Part shown: positions 63,301 through 64,000 of the stretch, piece after piece
Position numbering within the stretch: position 1 is the first letter of the stretch
Layout of the letters: each line of letters opens with the position of its first letter
Origin: Candidatus Brocadia sp.
Lineage (GTDB): Bacteria > Planctomycetota > Brocadiia > Brocadiales > Brocadiaceae
Assembly (NCBI GenBank): GCA_021646415.1
Contig: SOEU01000003.1
Coordinates: 168,747 to 232,746, forward strand
Length of the DNA: 64,000 bases
Direction of reading: 5' to 3'
Notes under the pieces: model-generated
The model's database searches: none
Seen by the model: the letters and a program-made list of their open reading frames with translations, nothing else
What the model was told of the DNA's origin: nothing
Made by a program: the position numbers and the translations under genes

Positions 63301-63772
63301 TTGATTTATTTTCCGGGGTCAGTTCCGGAAATCCGTCATCAGCCCACTGTTTCCAACCTTTTCTGATAAGCGGATATCGTAATCTATATGGACCATAAAC
63401 CCTACGATGGAACGTATATCCTTTTAAACACATCCTGGGGTTCCAGTTCCTAGTCGCCTTATTTCCGTAAAGGTCTGAGTAATTCTGATGGTCATAGTTC
63501 TGTTCAACCCTCATAACCACTTCATTTCTTACAAACGCCCTTACCCTACAGGCATGAGTGTCATTCGGCGAGCAAGTAAAGGTAAATGTCCGATCATACC
63601 TATACTGGTCGCGATATACACTTTCCCATGCACGGTCAGGATAGGCGTCCAATGGATTTCCTACCTCAACAGCGGGTTTTAAGAGCCTAAATGCCATTGC
63701 TTTATTGGCAAGGGTAAAGGTCGCTCCTGTTGCACCTGCCACCTGTAGGAAAGTCCTTCTTGTAAGCTTCAT
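60323..63772 (-). CDS. nxrA: Nitrite oxidoreductase catalytic subunit (anammox-type NxrA)
   Basis: This 1149-residue protein begins with a twin-arginine signal MKLTRRTFLQVAGATGATFT. The iron-sulfur ligand region has Cys67, His73, Cys75 (TFTCSPNDTHACRVRAFV) and Cys115 (NWNPRMCLKGYTFHRR). The type II DMSO-reductase fold continues with WSNYTWHGDQAPGHPFSHGL, LVIQTGKNLIENKMPEAHWL, PVAIHYGEGINHWFHATLMN, TGNVGYVGSGSHTWAGNYKA and near the end NINPQAAKDLGINDGDYVYV. Length and order match the anammox NxrA, about 1150 residues. It oxidises nitrite to nitrate with a bis-MGD molybdenum centre. NxrB and NxrC are not in the window. A ribosome site AAGGAG precedes the ATG. A TATAAT lies 57-62 bases upstream, without a clear -35 box. 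Confidence 0.92.
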   Translation of the reverse strand: MKLTRRTFLQVAGATGATFTLANKAMAFRLLKPAVEVGNPLDAYPDRAWESVYRDQYRYDRTFTFTCSPNDTHACRVRAFVRNEVVMRVEQNYDHQNYSDLYGNKATRNWNPRMCLKGYTFHRRVYGPYRLRYPLIRKGWKQWADDGFPELTPENKSKYMFDARGQDELLKASWDDAWTYAAKGIIHITKKYSGEEGAKKLIEQGYPKEMVDAMKGAGTRTFKGRGGMGLLGVIGKYGMYRFNNTLALVDSHNRGVGPDKALGGRNWSNYTWHGDQAPGHPFSHGLQASDVDMNDIRFSKLVIQTGKNLIENKMPEAHWLTQVMERGGKLVVITPEYSPSAQKADYWIPIKCNTDTALFLGLTKILMDEKLYDADYVKKFTDFPLLVRTDTLKRLQAKDIFPDYKLEDISHGASYKIQGLHDDQREIIGDFVVWDAKTNGPKPITRDDVGDKLVAKKIDPVLDGTFKVKTVDGKEVEVMPLFEMYKIHLKDYDIDSVVEMTNSPKELIVRLAHDIATIKPVAIHYGEGINHWFHATLMNRSTYLPLMLTGNVGYVGSGSHTWAGNYKAGNFQSAKWCGPGFYGWVAEDVFNPNLDPDAPAMDLKVKGRAYDEEVAYWNHNDRPLIVNTPKYGRKCFTGKTHMPTPTKIMWFTNVNLVNNAKHVYQMLKNVNPNIEQIMSNDIEMTGSIEYADFAFPANSWMEFETHEITSSCSNPFFQIWKGGIRPVNDSKDDVMILAGMAAKLGELLRDMRFRDFWKFALEGRPEIYINRLLDGSTTSKGYTFDDIVAGKYGEPGVALLNYRTYPRQPFWEQVHESLPFYTPTGRLQAYNDESEIIEYGENFIVHREGPEATQYLPNVIVSTNPYIRPDDYGVPESAEHWDERTVRNIKKSWAETKQTKNFLWEKGYKFFCVTPKSRHTVHSQWAVTDWNFIWNNNFGDPYRMDKRMPGVGEHQININPQAAKDLGINDGDYVYVDANPADRPYEGWKPNDPFYKVSRLMLRAKYNSSYPYGVTMIKHSSWIATERSVKAHETRPDGRALSAGTGYQSSFRYGSQQSLTRDWSMPMHQLDSLFHKAKIGMKFVFGFEADNHGINTVPKETLVKITKAEDGGIGGKGLWDPAKTGYTTGNENDFMKKYLNGELVKVEKA

Positions 63773-63839
63773 ATTTCCTACTCCTTTCTCAATTTAAAAA
63801 CCATTTATATAAAAAGTATTGCCTAATTATTATAAAATA

Positions 63840-64000
63840 TTAACAAACAGTTTTCCTAACTTTGTAAGCCTCTATGCATTGTCCACACACGCCATCTTCC
63901 GGTTCCCATCCGGGAAAATCCTTTTTTATTGCATTCACAAGATAAGCATCTTGTTCAATATTTTCTACCCAATGATACGTGCGAAATTGGCATAAGGGAC
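63840..64000 (-). CDS. Small CxxC protein upstream of nxrA, C-terminal part
   Basis: The visible 52 codons read PLCQFRTYHWVENIEQDAYL, then NAIKKDFPGWEPEDGVCGQC and IEAYKVRKTVC before a TAA at 63842-63840. The CGQC pair and the earlier LCQF cysteine suggest a zinc or iron-sulfur site; the PGW.PEDGVC.QC motif also occurs in small zinc-ribbon proteins of electron-transfer clusters. It is on the strand of nxrA with a 67-base gap and may be co-transcribed. The start is outside the window and the family is not recognised. Confidence 0.55.
   Translation of the reverse strand, partial: PLCQFRTYHWVENIEQDAYLVNAIKKDFPGWEPEDGVCGQCIEAYKVRKTVC

Noticed and set aside
63829..63834. nxrA promoter (TATAAT)
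   Set aside because: A good -10 box is present but no -35 box or extended -10 is visible at a proper distance, and it overlaps the vicinity of the upstream stop codon; not called as a feature.

Overview
The window reads as chromosome of an anammox planctomycete (Candidatus Brocadiales, a Kuenenia/Brocadia-like organism). The strongest pointer is a 1149-residue Tat-exported molybdopterin protein at the right end that reads as the anammox nitrite oxidoreductase catalytic subunit (NxrA), followed by a secreted cupredoxin-like protein with a paralogue elsewhere in the window. Supporting signs are a planctomycete-style signal peptidase I with zinc ribbons, archaeal-type S-adenosylmethionine synthetase and phosphoglycerate mutase, two-subunit Fe-S fumarase, and a 2-oxoacid:ferredoxin oxidoreductase gamma subunit. 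Genus assignment is inference; no rRNA, tRNA or CRISPR array was seen.

Layout. 1-2.9 kb: the end of cutA, a DUF433 gene with a truncated toxin partner, a RelE-type toxin-antitoxin operon with a DUF2283 gene, and an IS66 transposase split exactly at an A6G slippery heptamer. 2.9-10.8 kb: ABC exporter, lptB, signal peptidase-lepA-ROK kinase (overlapping genes) and a 59-residue zinc-ribbon protein. 11-16.2 kb: mgtC-like and TPR genes, each with a 17-bp-spaced sigma70 promoter, a GIY-YIG nuclease fused to an exonuclease-like domain, and a decayed DUF4338/ISAs1 insertion sequence. 16.2-24 kb: Nudix hydrolase, cupredoxin, RMD1/DUF155 protein, archaeal-type MAT, two UspA copies (one frameshifted), a zinc protein, and a GH57 branching enzyme with DUF4912. 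24-26.7 kb: lysS and a polysaccharide deacetylase.

26.7-29.6 kb is the most unusual stretch. Three imperfect hairpins with attC architecture, two of them sharing a 12-base core, sit just downstream of minus-strand genes: an addiction module (toxin frameshifted) and a RelA/SpoT-domain gene with a zinc-ribbon tail (one frameshift, one amber codon). I read this as a decaying integron-cassette array without an integrase in view (CALIN-like).

29.6-33.3 kb is a three-gene operon: a small haem-copper-oxidase-like membrane protein, an ASKHA activator fused to a 2-hydroxyacyl-CoA-dehydratase-like domain, and a second dehydratase-like subunit. This resembles ATP-driven low-potential reductases (benzoyl-CoA reductase, 2-hydroxyacyl-CoA dehydratase, double-cubane proteins). 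33.6-39.3 kb: CvpA, AsmA-like, phosphoglycerate mutase, fumarase and a GNAT/oxidoreductase-gamma fusion. 39.6-45 kb: a broken TonB receptor, a transglutaminase-like protein, an eight-repeat secreted protein and a TPR protein. 45-53 kb: ABC-F ATPase, methyltransferase, rdgB, rph and argF-argD-argB. 53-59.2 kb: a FHA-GAF sigma54 activator and ispG-dxr-rseP. 59.4-64 kb: the nxrA region.

Most genes are on the minus strand in short runs. Many intergenic spaces hold inverted repeats, and several insertion or toxin-antitoxin genes are broken.
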